A stretch of DNA of 64,000 nucleotides from Megachile rotundata (lineage: Eukaryota; Arthropoda; Insecta; Hymenoptera; Megachilidae), in contig NC_134997.1 of NCBI RefSeq assembly GCF_050947335.1, positions 3,968,001 through 4,032,000 on the forward strand, given 5' to 3'. The notes below the pieces were generated by a model. The model ran no database searches. It was not told the origin of the DNA and saw nothing but the letters and a program-made list of their open reading frames with translations. The translations under genes and the position numbers were made by a program. Of this stretch, positions 21,160 to 33,416 are shown piece after piece (position 1 is the stretch's first letter; each line of letters opens with the position of its first letter).

Positions 21160-22534
21160 TTTTTAATCACGGATGGATCCCGACAAATCTATCGTACGAC
21201 GTCCCTGGCACATGGCGTCACGTGGGCAGTCTAGCGCGGGAGTGGGGGCACGGTAGGCGTCTACTCCGAAATCAGCACTGGCCGCAACGAATCTTGATAC
21301 TTGATTGGTCAAGCGGGTATACGCCATTTGGATACTTGGTCGTGGGTTGTTTTAGTAGCTGGCTAACGCAGGGCTCCCCATTCAAACGATCTTGTATCTG
21401 AAACTCCTTTGGGAGAGAGCTATACTTAGCGCCAAGAAAGGCTAAGTTATCGAAACGATAGCTCTCAGCTACTCATATTTGATTTTTCGTCGGATTGCTA
21501 ACGCGCCTTCTGATTCTCGGAACTCGCTCTGGGCTCCCCATTTGAGCGGCTTGGTCTCTGAAGCCCGTGTTTCTTGGGGTGGCAGTTCAACAATCACGAC
21601 TTTATGTTAGAATCAATTGATTTGCTACCCTGCCAGACTTATATTGTTCACCTGATTCTGGTATCGTTGGGTCGTTCTAGTAGCTGGCTAACGCAGGCTC
21701 CCCAATTAAGCGATCTGGTTTCGGCTGTCAGTGTTCGTTTTGGCTAGAAGGGTCATAGACAATTAGTTGTCGAGTCGAATTATTAAAAGAGTAACTGTTC
21801 CGAAGAAGTAATTCCTTAGATTCAGATAAATTTTGGTCATTTGAGTTAATAAAAGAATACTGTTCTCACTTTAGCGTAATTTCCGTAGTCGACTACACCG
21901 CGCTAGATTTTGTGAAAGCGTATTTAGGTACACTTAGAGAATCACACTTAGGTCGGATTCCTCGCCACGGTAGACTATAAGGCGCTAATATTAATTAATA
22001 TCGTCAAAGAACATTTATACAAATCAATCGTACAAATCAAGATAAATTTTGTCATTGCGATAGCCTCAAATGCGAGAGTCAAATACGTATATTAAAAATA
22101 CCGAATTTAACATTACGAAAGCGAAGTTAGCTTTATCAAAGATCAGATTTAGATACGATCCAATATAAAGTATTAACCAGCGAGTTTCATTTCGTTAAAT
22201 TCATGATTATCTATTACATTTTGTTTAATTTGTCAAATTGTATTATTTCAATAATTATTATTATCTCAAACGCTATTTAATTCTTTATTCTAATTAATCA
22301 TTTAGAATCTATATACTTTTCTTTATTTTGTTGTTATTGTTATTTGTTAGTTTCATTTCTTATCGTTTATTGAATAAATCTTATTGTTGAAAGATATTGA
22401 CCTGTGGATTTCACTCTTTAACCGCACACCACACGAATCCCACAATCTTTATTTGCGAGAACGAGTCGTTAAAAACCGCTCTTTACCTTCCTAGCGCTTG
22501 TAACAAACTGAACCTAGGTTCCAGGGTCATTACA
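21160..22534 (+). mobile_element. LTR-like block with internal repeats
   Basis: This 1.4-kb island is clearly richer in GC at its left end than its flanks. It carries three diverged copies of a GGCTCCCCATTYAA-GCGATCTGGT-like word (about 21354-21400, 21529-21575, 21678-21725). Two of these are preceded by the same TAGTAGCTGGCTAACGCA. A polyadenylation-like GAATAAATC near 22373 is followed by a GACCTGTGGATTTCAC segment, and the island ends CCAGGGTCATTACA at 22534. This layout suggests U3, R and U5 of a solo LTR, possibly gypsy type. The left edge and target duplication could not be fixed. Confidence 0.4.
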
Positions 22535-23795
22535 CCTGTACATAGATATAGGTGTTTGTGTGCTGAAATATGTATTATATGTCAAACAAAAAATAAAACG
22601 AAAACCCAAAATATTAAATGAAAAAGGAAACTGATAAAAGCAATGAAAAGCCACAAAAAATGAACAATACATGCTAAGAAAATGTAAAGAAAAAGAAGAA
22701 AAAAAAGAATTAATGAAAAATGCAGAGTAAGAAATTATAAAAAAGTATGCGTTAATCAATTCGAAATTAGAAATGTACGAATCGAACAACTGCAAGTTTC
22801 TAACAGAAATAAACCAAATATAATGAATGTATTCTGTTTCTATTTATCCACACTCATTTGTAATAGGTAAATGCTGAAATTATGGCCATATTCTGGTTTA
22901 TAGGATCCTGAAATCAAAATGCAAATATAATCTATTTTTTGTCAAATAAATTTGCACGCTATATTCATTTGCTTTTCGGAAGATTCGTCAAAATTCGAAA
23001 TCCTACCTCTGACCCCTACCAGGTGCGAGTATCGAAGTTGTATTCAGGCGATACTGTACACACTCATAATGTAAAACAGTTACGTAAGATATATAACAGT
23101 GTTTGTAGTGGACTGTATTTTCAGTCACTTTAACTTTAGAAGGTAAATTTGAACATTATTATAAAATAATAAATACAACTGTTACACAATTTTAATCAGG
23201 ATACAAGGACAAAGTCATGTAATAAAATTAGTAGTAATTTTTTTAATGTAAGATATATGATAACCTAACTTTGGTATTAACGATTTAAGTCAGTTGTACA
23301 GGTTATAAAGTTTTTATAAAACGTATTTATTGTATATTTATTTAATAAGAATGAGGAGAATTATGATTATGTGAAAAATTAGTGTAACAAATTTATTGCA
23401 TTTAATTTAAAGACTAAGTAAGGATCTAGTTTACTGTGTTCATATTCTTTGTAGCACTACATTTCATTGAAATTGTATTGATCGTACCCATAAAAATATT
23501 AAATATATTATAATAAAATATACATATTAATAGAGAGAAATAATAACATTGAAAGGTCCTTGAAGATAGCTTTATAAACAAGTTTCTAACTCTTTAAATT
23601 AGAGGTTCTCAATTTTGTCATAAATAAATACCATTAAGACGAAAATTTGAGAGTTGCGATACCACTAAGCTGTTGCAGTCGAATTAATTTGTTTGTTCTT
23701 TGATTAATATTTAATATTACATATATAAAGAAATAAATATTCAAATATTTAACTGCTATAATAAATTATTTACAGGTTCAAATTCATTTATAAAC
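22535..23795. other. Intergenic sequence and likely NDUFB3 5' region
   Basis: Mostly AT-rich. A splice acceptor-like TTTACAG at about 23770-23776 precedes the NDUFB3 start by about 20 bases, so a non-coding first exon probably lies upstream, but its position could not be fixed. A 64-codon frame at 22939-23133 is discussed among rejected items. Confidence 0.45.
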
Positions 23796-24101
23796 ATGGG
23801 AGGTCATGGTCATGGTCATGGACCACCATACGTAGTCCCAAGTCCTAATATCTACAAGGTAGAGGATGTACCACAATTGGTACGTGTTCAACAACGATTG
23901 GCTGAGAAAGGACTTAAGGATCCATGGTTGAGAAATGAAGTGTGGCGTTATACAACTTTACCAGGAACTCCTCTAACTAGAGCATTGAGAGTATTTCTTA
24001 GGGGTGCTAGATTTGGAATTCCAACTTTTATAGTAGTAGTATCTATAGAAAATTATCTTGGAGCTGGTGACCATGGACATGGAAATGGTGATCATCATTA
24101 A
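23796..24101 (+). CDS. NDUFB3: NADH dehydrogenase [ubiquinone] 1 beta subcomplex subunit 3 (B12)
   Basis: This single-exon 101-residue protein is an accessory subunit of mitochondrial respiratory complex I, placed in the membrane arm. It does not take part in catalysis directly. The N-terminus is a histidine string (GGHGHGHGPP). The conserved block follows: KGLKDPWLRNEVWRY at residues about 46-60. One membrane segment lies near residues 75-95 (FGIPTFIVVVSIENYL). A second His-rich tail closes the protein. The usual family length is about 98 residues, so it is complete. The first ATG was chosen because it opens the His motif. HxH motifs of mammalian NDUFB3 are known to be histidine-methylated by METTL9; the same pattern is present here. 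The gene ends about 250 bp from the 3' end of meckelin on the opposite strand. Confidence 0.93.
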   Translation: MGGHGHGHGPPYVVPSPNIYKVEDVPQLVRVQQRLAEKGLKDPWLRNEVWRYTTLPGTPLTRALRVFLRGARFGIPTFIVVVSIENYLGAGDHGHGNGDHH

Positions 24102-24353
24102 TATTATTTAGAAAAACATTCTATATATATATACATAGTAAGATAAAATAGTATCACTCTTATTGTATACATTGTATATTAAAAATAAATTACAATTTAA
24201 AAGTTAAATGAATCTCTGTAATAATTAAATTTTTATCTTTATTTTAAAATTACTTATGTGATGGATGCAGTATAATATTTAAAGCATTTGACATCATATA
24301 TTAGTACATACGTATCAAATACTATACAATTACATGATATTATTATGTAAATG
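24102..24353. other. Shared 3' region of NDUFB3 and meckelin
   Basis: AT-rich sequence between two convergent genes. AATAAA-type signals occur near 24183 for NDUFB3. No other feature is seen. Confidence 0.5.
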
Positions 24354-27300
24354 TTATTGTGTAAGAAATGTTGTATCCAATAATGTATTATTATCCAAAT
24401 TTCTTTTACTATTATGCTCAACTATTGTAATTAATAATACAGATATTAATATTGTGATTGTAATAGCCAATATACAATCTTTACATAATACTATGATGAA
24501 AACGAATACTGACATTTCAAATGTTGCCAATAACCACTCATTTCCATACAATAATACTTCATCAAAGGAGTACTTATTATCTGCAAATATTATAAATGAG
24601 GCATAATTAAATATATTTTTCTCTTTTGATTTATATATATTTTGAATAATTACCAATATAAAAAATTGACTTGTCTTCATTATGAGGAAATAAAATATTA
24701 AATAACTTTTCAAAGAAATGTTGTTCTTTAATAATATAATCTTCCTCTTTCAAACAGTGATCTACAAACTTATACAAAAATTGTTTCAATTTAAATTGAC
24801 CATCAGAAATTTGTTTCCAGTTTATACTAGTAACAGAGTATGATTTCAGGAAATTATTTTGTTTCTGAAAAAAAGTGAAATAATAAATTTAAAACATTCT
24901 TAAACACATTTATATTATACTTACAGTTTTTGCTGTTAAAAAAATTTTCTTAAACATATTTTTGAAAGATGGTGTTAAAGATAATATAAAAATTTGTTGA
25001 ACTGTCCCTGGTACAAGACCTTTATGCGCACATAAATCGTTTTTTTCTTTTTCTAAATTATCCATTAAAGTAGGCAAATCTATATCTGCAAATCCATGCA
25101 CTGATCTGTTAAAAAGTAAAAATAATATTTAGTTATAAATATTATATATTTATGAACTGCTGTTATATGTATTACCTTCCATGAATGTAGAAGCCATAAT
25201 AATTAAATGGTAAAATAAATACACTGATATTTGCAATTGAACATAGATTTACAAATTCTTGTATTGTATTTGTGAGACATGATTGGTAGAATGCAATAGA
25301 TATTAACCATTGAATACAGTATATTGAAGTGTATATCAAAGTACATATTGTATAATACAGAATAAAATTGTAATTGCCATCAGAAGAGTTAGATGTTAAC
25401 TCTGATATTGCAAAAATCCTAGGATACAGTTGTATAACCTACTTGGAATTTTTAATATAACTCTGACTATACATTTTTCTTCTATGTTATTATTTTAAAA
25501 GTTTAAATTTACCTGATAAGTACATAAGACAGCAACTAACTGAATTATTACACTTATTTTTCTTTTTGTTTGAAGCTTCAACCACTGATTTGCAATAAAG
25601 TATGTTCTCCAAATGCTAATAGGAAAGCTGTGAAAATTACTATTTTTTTCTTGAATAGAAATGCTTGATCCTGAATACTGCGATGAAAAATCAGTTTTAT
25701 TTGTGTCAGTTATAGGAGATTTGTCAAAATAGTAAAAATTACTTTCTTTATGTAATTGATGTATTAGTTTTTTTCGTTTGGCTGTTATTAATTCTGATGG
25801 CGTCTGTAACACTTTGTATTTACTTTTTAGAATCTTGTTTGCATGTAATTTGTTTACAAAATTATTTGAGGAATCATATTTAAATTGATTATGTGCTGAT
25901 TTTGGTTGTTCCCAATCAAGAAAAATTATGTCAATATTCGAATATTGACAAATAAATCCAAGCATTTCTATAAACTATATTAAGAACTTTTTATATGATT
26001 GAATTATATTAAGAATATATTTTTGTTTTATAGTTAAATACTTACTTTAAAGGAAAATGCTAGTATAGTAAATATTTTAATAGTTTCTTCATTTATATCT
26101 CCAGGAAGTAAAATATATGGTATTGTTTGCCCTTTATAAAATGTAAATAAATATGTACAAAATATGATCAAACTTAAAAGAATTATGCTTCCAACAGTAC
26201 CCACAGCATATATGAAAGCCCAAAGTAGTATACGTATGTTAAAGAATGAAGTATGATGACGTTTGCTATAACTCCAAGTTCTTATACAGGAAAATACAAG
26301 AGCTAATGCTGAGAAGATTCCAGTGATTATCTGAGAAAATATTCAAATATATTAGAATGCTGAAGAATGTAATGATAATATTTAAATAAAATGTTTGTAA
26401 TTACTTCCTACTTATTATTGGAAGTTTTACCTTAAGATTTGTATCAATAGTGCTGTCATTTAAAGTAAATTCAACTTTATAATCTAATGTCACTTCCATG
26501 GTTTTACTAATTTGTTCATACATTAACTCAGCATATTCGATAATCAATAAAGGAGGAAATATTTTGTTTCTATGTTCTGAAGATTGAATATTAATGCTGA
26601 AAAAAATGTTACAAATGTTTTTATTTTAATTGATATCACAAAATTTATGAAAAGAATAAAATATACTCACATAACATTTAAAGATTTCATGTATCTTAAT
26701 ACAGATAATTCATTAGCTCTGTTAACTTCATCAACTGAAATGTTTGATAGTGTTTTAAAACCACTAACATTATCAACAAAGAAAAATTTTCGTACTAATT
26801 GCCAAGTTGATATTTCATTATTATTCTATGAAACAGTTTTGAAATTTTATTTTAAAACAACTTTAATACTTACAATATGTATGATTTAATACATATAATG
26901 CCTATTTATTTCAATAAATTGTTTTAATGTTATTTGTGTATTTTTTCTTTACCTTATTAATATTTGTGACAAATACAGGCAATGCATGCATCAAAATTTT
27001 ATTATTTTCTATAAATGTTAAATAAGGAGTCATAAATTCTGTTTTTGTAATCAATAAGTTTTTAATTGTGAGTTTACATTTCTTTTTTAAATTTATGCCA
27101 AATTTAATCTGCTCCAGTAAGTGACATGGCATGTCAGGTGTACCAATAAATTTAAAAATACCGTGTAAAGAAAACGTAGCAACTGTAAAATTCAGAATGT
27201 TTTCCTAAAAGAATATAATTTATAGTTACAATGTTAAGTTATAAAGGTATACAACATTTACAGTATATGTTGATAGAAATACATGTTACATACATTGTTA

Positions 27301-28439
27301 TACCTTAACAGATTGTACCTATGTGTGATTTGTGTACTTCTTAATGCAACCATGGTCTCATTTTTATCATAAAATAACCATCTAGGCGCTACCCGAGGTT
27401 GCATAAATAATGTGCATGCAATATCATTAGTATAAAGACTTAAGACACACATATTAGATAAATGTTCACATGCCAATTCATTTTTTCTCTACAAATATAT
27501 TTACATTATACTTTCTGTTTATACTTTATCACTTTATTTTACACCTCACCTTACAAAAATATAAAGCAATTTGTAATTCTTTTCTAAAATAGTAACTGTC
27601 TATATTTCCTGTTTCAAATTTTACTTGATATACAACTGTGAGATTCTGCTTATTGAAGGAAGAATCTTTAAAAGAACAATGATCTTGTATCGGTGCATAA
27701 TAGTTATTTGTTGGATACATATAATCTATGTAATAATTATAGTCAAGATTCTTGCATGGAAAACATTTGGTTCTATCCAAAGATGGATAATGGTTATTAG
27801 GACATGAAATATAACATTCAGTGTCTGTAAATGTATTATTTAAATGTCTGTTTACTGAAAAAGTAGTTAAAATATAATTAAAAATAATACAAATAGTAAT
27901 ATAATTTGAAAGCTTGATCAATAATATACTGTATTATTATTAAATATATGAATTGATAACAAGCATATCTTTTTTCAATATACTTTTATAACATATTTTA
28001 ATAAAGTAAATTACTTTGTATTTCATCAGTGGTACAATCACAGGTTGTATTGTTACATGAAAGACAATTGCTTTCATTTGCAGTTATTGTTGTATTTAAA
28101 GGATAAAAAATATTATCGATAGGATAATTGTCTTTTAATAATTTCCTATTAATTTTATCACATATACACCGTAATTCTGTAAAATAAATTATTTAAGAAT
28201 TTAATTCTTGAGGATATAATTATTTTTCACTTACTATCTGCAGATGGTGTTAAGTTTTTATTTATATCACAGTGCATGCAAGAAAATGAAGTTGAATTGA
28301 AATATTCATTATTTTTACATTTTGATGGTTGAGAAAATTCAATCACTTCTTTATTTGCAGCAAGTACTTGAAAAACACTTAAATAATAAATCAACAAATA
28401 AGAAAGAGTATGTTTTTCCATGGAAGTTTTCATTTTCAT
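24354..28439 (-). CDS. TMEM67: Meckelin (transmembrane protein 67)
   Basis: Thirteen coding exons can be joined with consistent phases and GT/AG sites: 28439-28235, 28176-28015, 27854-27550, 27488-27294, 27204-26953, 26825-26671, 26596-26431, 26330-26046, 25974-25513, 25438-25176, 25105-24925, 24864-24654, 24580-24354. This gives about 1,022 residues, against 995 in human. Meckelin is a membrane protein of the ciliary transition zone and a Frizzled-like receptor in vertebrates. Visible features: a signal peptide, a cysteine-rich N-terminal region, the LACEHLSNMCVL motif, and several membrane segments. Also seen are IFLDWE, the strongly conserved SIWRTYFIANQW, YYGFYIHGRSVHGFADID, and a C-terminal LLYGNEW motif. 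Introns are tiny (59 to about 160 bp). Junctions are inferred from sequence only. The last intron is 73 bp and was needed to join two frames. Confidence 0.93.
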
Positions 28440-29849
28440 GGAGTACTTTTATTTGTTTTCCTTTTGCATCACTATAGCAACTGAGACTTATATTATATAT
28501 AGGTTTAACTTGTTTTACTAAACTGTGTAGAACAAAATTGTTATTTTTGTGAAAGTATAATTTTCATTCTACCACAATCATTTTTAATTTCATAATTTTG
28601 TATAATTAAAAACTTTTGTTATTCTAAGAATAGAAACTAATAAATCAGGCAATAAAACATTTATTGTATTTTAATTAATTCTTTTATATACATATTTATT
28701 TATTAATAAATGTACATTTTGTAGATTTCATTGTATTAGCTGAACCAAAACGACCCCACGGGAATATTTGAAATTTGAATATTTATTTTAGCGATATTAG
28801 CAATATATCAATTGAAAGAAAAATTTATTTTAACAGTGTATTTTTTTATTTAAATTTACAGTAATATCAGAAATGTTATATTGAAATATTCTTTCGACGG
28901 AAAATAAAATAGTTTTAAAAAAGCTCTAAAACAGTTCTATAATTATTCCACACATACTTCGATTAATGAAAATTTTGTGAAAATATACCTTTAATTCTAC
29001 GAAATGTATTTTTCTATGGAAATTCTATTACAAATTATTGTTTTAATGAATGATTTGCGTATTTAACGCGACTTGTGATTTATAGTAACTAAACCAGGGT
29101 ACGGTGTCAATGATTCTGTTTCGAAATAAAATTGTATCGATCGATGCGCGTTTAAGTTTTTATAGCTAGTAATCTATAAATAAATAGAAGATGTAATATA
29201 AATCATAACTGTATAGTATATATGCACATATTTACGTTTATTGAACGTTTAAAGAAAAAATTAATAGAAATGCAAATTCATAGAACATAAAAAATTAAAT
29301 GTATAAATATACTTATGTGTGTAAGCGTATAAATGACAAATATCAGATAATAATCAGATAAATATAAATATATAAAGGTTGTTAGATACTGAAATTAAAT
29401 ATCTCCTAAACCAATGTCAGATACAAATAATTTGATATCGTTTTTTTTTTTATAAAAAAAATGACAAGCTGTATCGTTTAATATCTTATAAGTTGTATAA
29501 TTTCACTAAAAAAATTAATTTGACCTTCACATGTCCTTCCACATGTCCTTCTACTTAAAAAGAAAAATAAATCACACAAAATTATTGTTCATTTCTTCTG
29601 ATACCATTGTTTTGTTGAATACATATTTCAGCTTTTCAGGGTGATGTGTTAAATGACTCACCCTGTATAATAAAATACTAAATTACTTGTTGCCTTGTGC
29701 GGTAACAATCATTACAGCGGTTTGAGTGCCAAAAATCCTCCTCTTTCTTTCCCCTTCCTCCCTACCAAGCTTGTTTCTTTACTACAACTCTTTAGGAGAG
29801 GGGCACTGTTTTACTTAAGGGGAAGACCGGAGGGAAGGTAAGGAAAATC
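28440..29849. other. Intergenic region between meckelin and flightin
   Basis: AT-rich sequence separating two divergent genes; promoters for both must lie here. A pyrimidine-rich patch with a CCTTCCTCCC core occurs near 29735-29775. No coding frame is seen. Confidence 0.5.
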
Positions 29850-29945
29850 TTATAAGCTAAAATAAAAGCGAAACAAGGCAAAGTCCACGAGAGCAGTTTT
29901 TTTCAGTCCGAAGAAGTACTTAGAGGAGTGGCCATCGTTACGCAG
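29850..29945 (+). promoter_or_regulatory. Candidate flightin promoter and non-coding first exon
   Basis: TATAAG at about 29850 is followed by the arthropod initiator-like TCAGTCC at about 29913 and a splice donor CAG/GTAAAG at 29945/29946. The TATA-to-initiator distance (about 60 bp) is too long for one canonical core promoter, so only one of the two may be used. A matching acceptor before the ATG is not obvious beyond an AG near 30866. Confidence 0.25.
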
Positions 29946-30888
29946 GTAAAGTGCTGACATTGCGGATGATACTTTGTGATTTAGTTCTGGATAATCGTAA
30001 GTTTAAAGTGACAGTGAACATGCTACTGTGATCGTTTAACAGTGAAACCTATTTTATAGTCAATTAATCAAACCACAATATAAGACATAACAAAGTGATA
30101 TTGTAATTAAAATTTTCTTCTTTAAATCGTATCTTTTTTGACAACACATAATTAATGGTAGTATAGGACGTAATGAAGTGTTATTTTAATTAAAAATTTT
30201 TACTTTAAGTAGTATCTTTTTTGACAACACGTAATTGATGGCAGTATAGGGCATAATTAAGTGTCATTATAGTTAAAATTTTCTCTTTTAAAAGATACAG
30301 CTTCTGAAGATAAGTACTTAATAGCGGTATAATGGTATAATTGTCATGAAATGAGTTTTGTTTACTAAGTGTGAAGAGAAACTTGAAAAATTATTTGAGT
30401 AACCAGTTTTACTTATATATAGGTATTATTTGTATATTATATAAAATTTTTATAATTTTAAAGATACGAAATATTTTGAAAAATGTTCAAGTTTGCTCTT
30501 TAATACTAAGCGTGTAGAGGACGTTACAGAAAGATAGATGGTATAAATAAATCAAATTAAATTGTTTACCATTGTTTCGGTACAATCACGGACGAACATG
30601 TCACAATCAAACACGTTGTTGTATCTTAACGTGGCCTATTTTCATTCGTTAAATATATCTCATTAGCTAATTATACCAATTGAGAGTACTGTAACATTTT
30701 ACTTAAAGAGAAAACTATCTACTTTGACTTAACAAATCTACTTGAAATGCTTAAGTGGAACGCTTCTGTCAATCTTGTTTCTGTAAAATCAAAGCCACCG
30801 AGAAAATGGAAATTGGTGGTCAGATGGTATCTATGATTTGTATCCCTTTTAGGTAGGGTCAATTAGAGTTTCGAAAGCGTGAAAAAAC

Positions 30889-31778
30889 ATGTGGGACGAC
30901 GAGCCAGCGCCATGGGATATCGAAGAAACCCCAGAAGAACAACCCGCGGAAGGAGAAGCAGCAGCTGAGGGGGGTGCAGCAGCAGCACCTGCGGAATTAC
31001 CGAAAGTAAAATTAGAAAAAATCGAACCTCCACATTACAATCATCACTGGGTTCGTCCTCTGTTTCTCAATTATGCGTATCTTTACGAATATAGGTAAGT
31101 GTTTTACAGAATTATTAATCTGAACATTATTGCCTAGTATTGGTCAAAAAGAGCATTTATTGACGTTTGGAGACTGTATTTTATACTAACTATTTTTCCA
31201 CAATTTAAAAATCCTAAAATTTCTAAACTGCATAGTCCCAAAGTTCTGAAGTTTTGAGGCATCTAAAAACTTGCGAAATTCAAATACCCAAAAGTTCTAA
31301 ACTTTCAAAATTTCAACATCTTAAATTTCCATTGTTCCAAAGTTCCAAAGTTCAAAAACTTTCAAATCCCCAAAATCTTAAAATTTCCAAAATTAAAAAA
31401 TCTGGAATTATTAAAATCTCCAACTTCCAATTTTTAATTTCCAAAATTCTAAAAATCCATGGTCTTAAATAACAGGAATGATCATTTCTGCGATTAAAAC
31501 TACTATGATAACGAGCATTTTCCTTCGTTTTTAGGAAAAATTACTATGACGACGTTATCGATTACCTAAATCAGAGGCAAAGAGGAATATTCCGTGAACC
31601 ACCTCGAGCCCAAGAATGGGCCGAAAGGGTGATGAGGACCTACGACGAGAAGAACACTGACAAGAGCTATAAACGGTCAGCAGATATGAAAGAGATAATT
31701 AATATGAGACACGATCCTAGATATTACAGTTACCATACTCGAGCCTACTATAGTTTGAAGTATCAAAAAATCTTGTGA
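30889..31778 (+). CDS. fln: Flightin (flight-muscle thick-filament protein)
   Basis: Two coding exons, 30889-31094 and 31535-31778, join in phase (AG/G codon) to give 149 residues. Flightin binds myosin in thick filaments of insect flight muscle and sets filament length and stiffness. The N-terminus is acidic and Ala/Glu/Pro-rich (residues 1-45), as in other flightins. From about residue 50 comes the conserved WYR-type domain: HHWVRPLFLNYAYLYEYRKN followed by YYDDVIDYL. The C-terminal half is rich in Arg and Tyr. Drosophila flightin is longer (182 residues), mostly in the acidic N-terminus, so this copy looks complete. The intron carries an A/T word array. A polyadenylation signal AATAAA is near 31979. 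A myofilin-like gene lies tail to tail 1.6 kb downstream. Confidence 0.88.
31195..31450. repeat. Degenerate A/T word array in the flightin intron, C-type
   Basis: Words such as AAAATCCTAAAATTTC, GTTCCAAAGTTCCAAAG and TTTCCAAAATTC repeat with a period of about 9-11 bp. The array fills most of the 440-bp intron. It has the same character as 18060-18560. Confidence 0.8.
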
Positions 31779-33416
31779 ATTTATTTTCTAATTGTAACTG
31801 TACAATTGAACTGTATATTAAAATCGACCCATGTGGTATAGATATAATTTTAATTGTAACATGTTTTCACATAATACTACATTTTTCAGTAATAATAACA
31901 ACCATTCATTCAAGCATATTTATCATTTGTGAAATCTGTCCATTGATTACTTGCAAATCCAATTTTTATGTTGTAAAAATAAAACAGATGGTTATTTTCC
32001 CTCTATAGGGACATAATTCAATTTATATTTATTCATAATTGAAATTATTTAATTTTATTGTGATCTTTATTATTTTGGTATTATTTATTATTGTTTACTT
32101 ATGTCAATCAAGTATAATCATTTCTCTATCGAAATCAATATTTTTATTTATAAACTTTTTTTATTATTAAAAATTATGACTTACAACCTTTCCGATTGGC
32201 GTAAGTATTTCAACTTTTTTTTCAAATATTATTTAACATGTTTTCGTTTACTTAAATATTGTATATTAGCAATTCTATTTCTGTATATGGACTAATAAAG
32301 TTGAAGTGTAAATAAGGTTTTAAAAGTGTTCATAATATATTTTCATTTTAATTACACGCCTAGTTTAAAAATTCATAAACATTTATTAAAGGTCAAGTAA
32401 AGGTCAAGTAAAGGTAATATATGATAAAAAATAAGCGCAGGGTCAAAAATATCGCTTCTTGACATTGATATTAAATTAAGATGTTGCATATTAATGACCA
32501 ATTTCAGGACGTAAAAGTTCGACGGTATGAAAATAAAATTGCAAAGAAGTATCACTATACATAATCTGTATTTCAAACAGGAAATATACAATATGGTACA
32601 TACATTATGTAACAATAATAGTAATATCTGGTACATTACTATTTTAAGATAAATAAAAAGGTGCATGCACATTAAAACTGCAGATATAAGATTTTGAATA
32701 TTAATATAACGCTGTCATTTATTTTAGCATTTATAAACACATATGTATTTTATTTAATTTCATTTGTTGCAATGCTGAAACATCGAAAGATAATTTCCTT
32801 GACTTGTGCCTTATTAAAATAATAACATTAAGTATCATCTAACACGTTTGCTACCACAATAAACACATTAAAAACCTCCTAACCTCTTTTTCTTTTACAA
32901 TATTTGTCTATTTCAATTATAAGTTCAAGTAATTATGAAGCATTTTTAATTAGGTACGTATGAAAATTCCTTTTCATATGAATGATAAATCGCTATAGAA
33001 ATTCAAACATCATTCACATATACTCTCACGTACATCCCATAAATTACAGGACTCTATTATTTTAAAATAAATCCAAATTACTTTGCAAATTCAGTTATTT
33101 ATATTTTGTTGATAATGATTTCACCACTGAGCTTACATTGTCATTGTTAAACGTTTTAAACATAGCAAATCTATAGCAACAAAGTTAATCTGCACTTGCC
33201 AATTTAGTAAAATGATACTTAAACACGGTAACAGATTTATAAAAATATCTAACCGAATGATCGTATAACAGAAACTATTAATAGTTTACTACAATAACAA
33301 AAGAGTAATAAAAGTTTACTATGATGAAACTGAAATAGTAATTGTTCTATATTTTATAGACGAGAGTGAATGAACGAGGTGATAGCGAACGCGTTGAAGT
33401 TTTCACCCGGAAAATT
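31779..33416. other. 3' flanks of flightin and the myofilin-like gene
   Basis: AT-rich sequence between convergent genes. The first 200 bases are probably flightin 3' UTR (AATAAA near 31979). Small open frames lack coding character. Three short AAGGTCAAGT repeats occur near 32388-32413. Confidence 0.5.

Noticed and set aside
22939..23133. Open frame ending with DPYQVRVSKLYSGDTVHTHNV
   Set aside because: The end resembles the C-terminal tail of retroelement pol proteins (HxNxLR ending), but it is too short and isolated to support a call.
24581..24713. N-terminal part of the open frame at 24713-24354 as a separate small membrane protein
   Set aside because: Only the part from 24580 on matches meckelin; the rest is the last intron (donor 24653, acceptor 24581) plus out-of-frame coding sequence.
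27205..27304. Apparent frameshift between meckelin exons 4 and 5
   Set aside because: A donor at GTATAA (27303) breaks the frame, but the stronger donor GTATGT at 27293 restores phase 0, so no lesion is needed.
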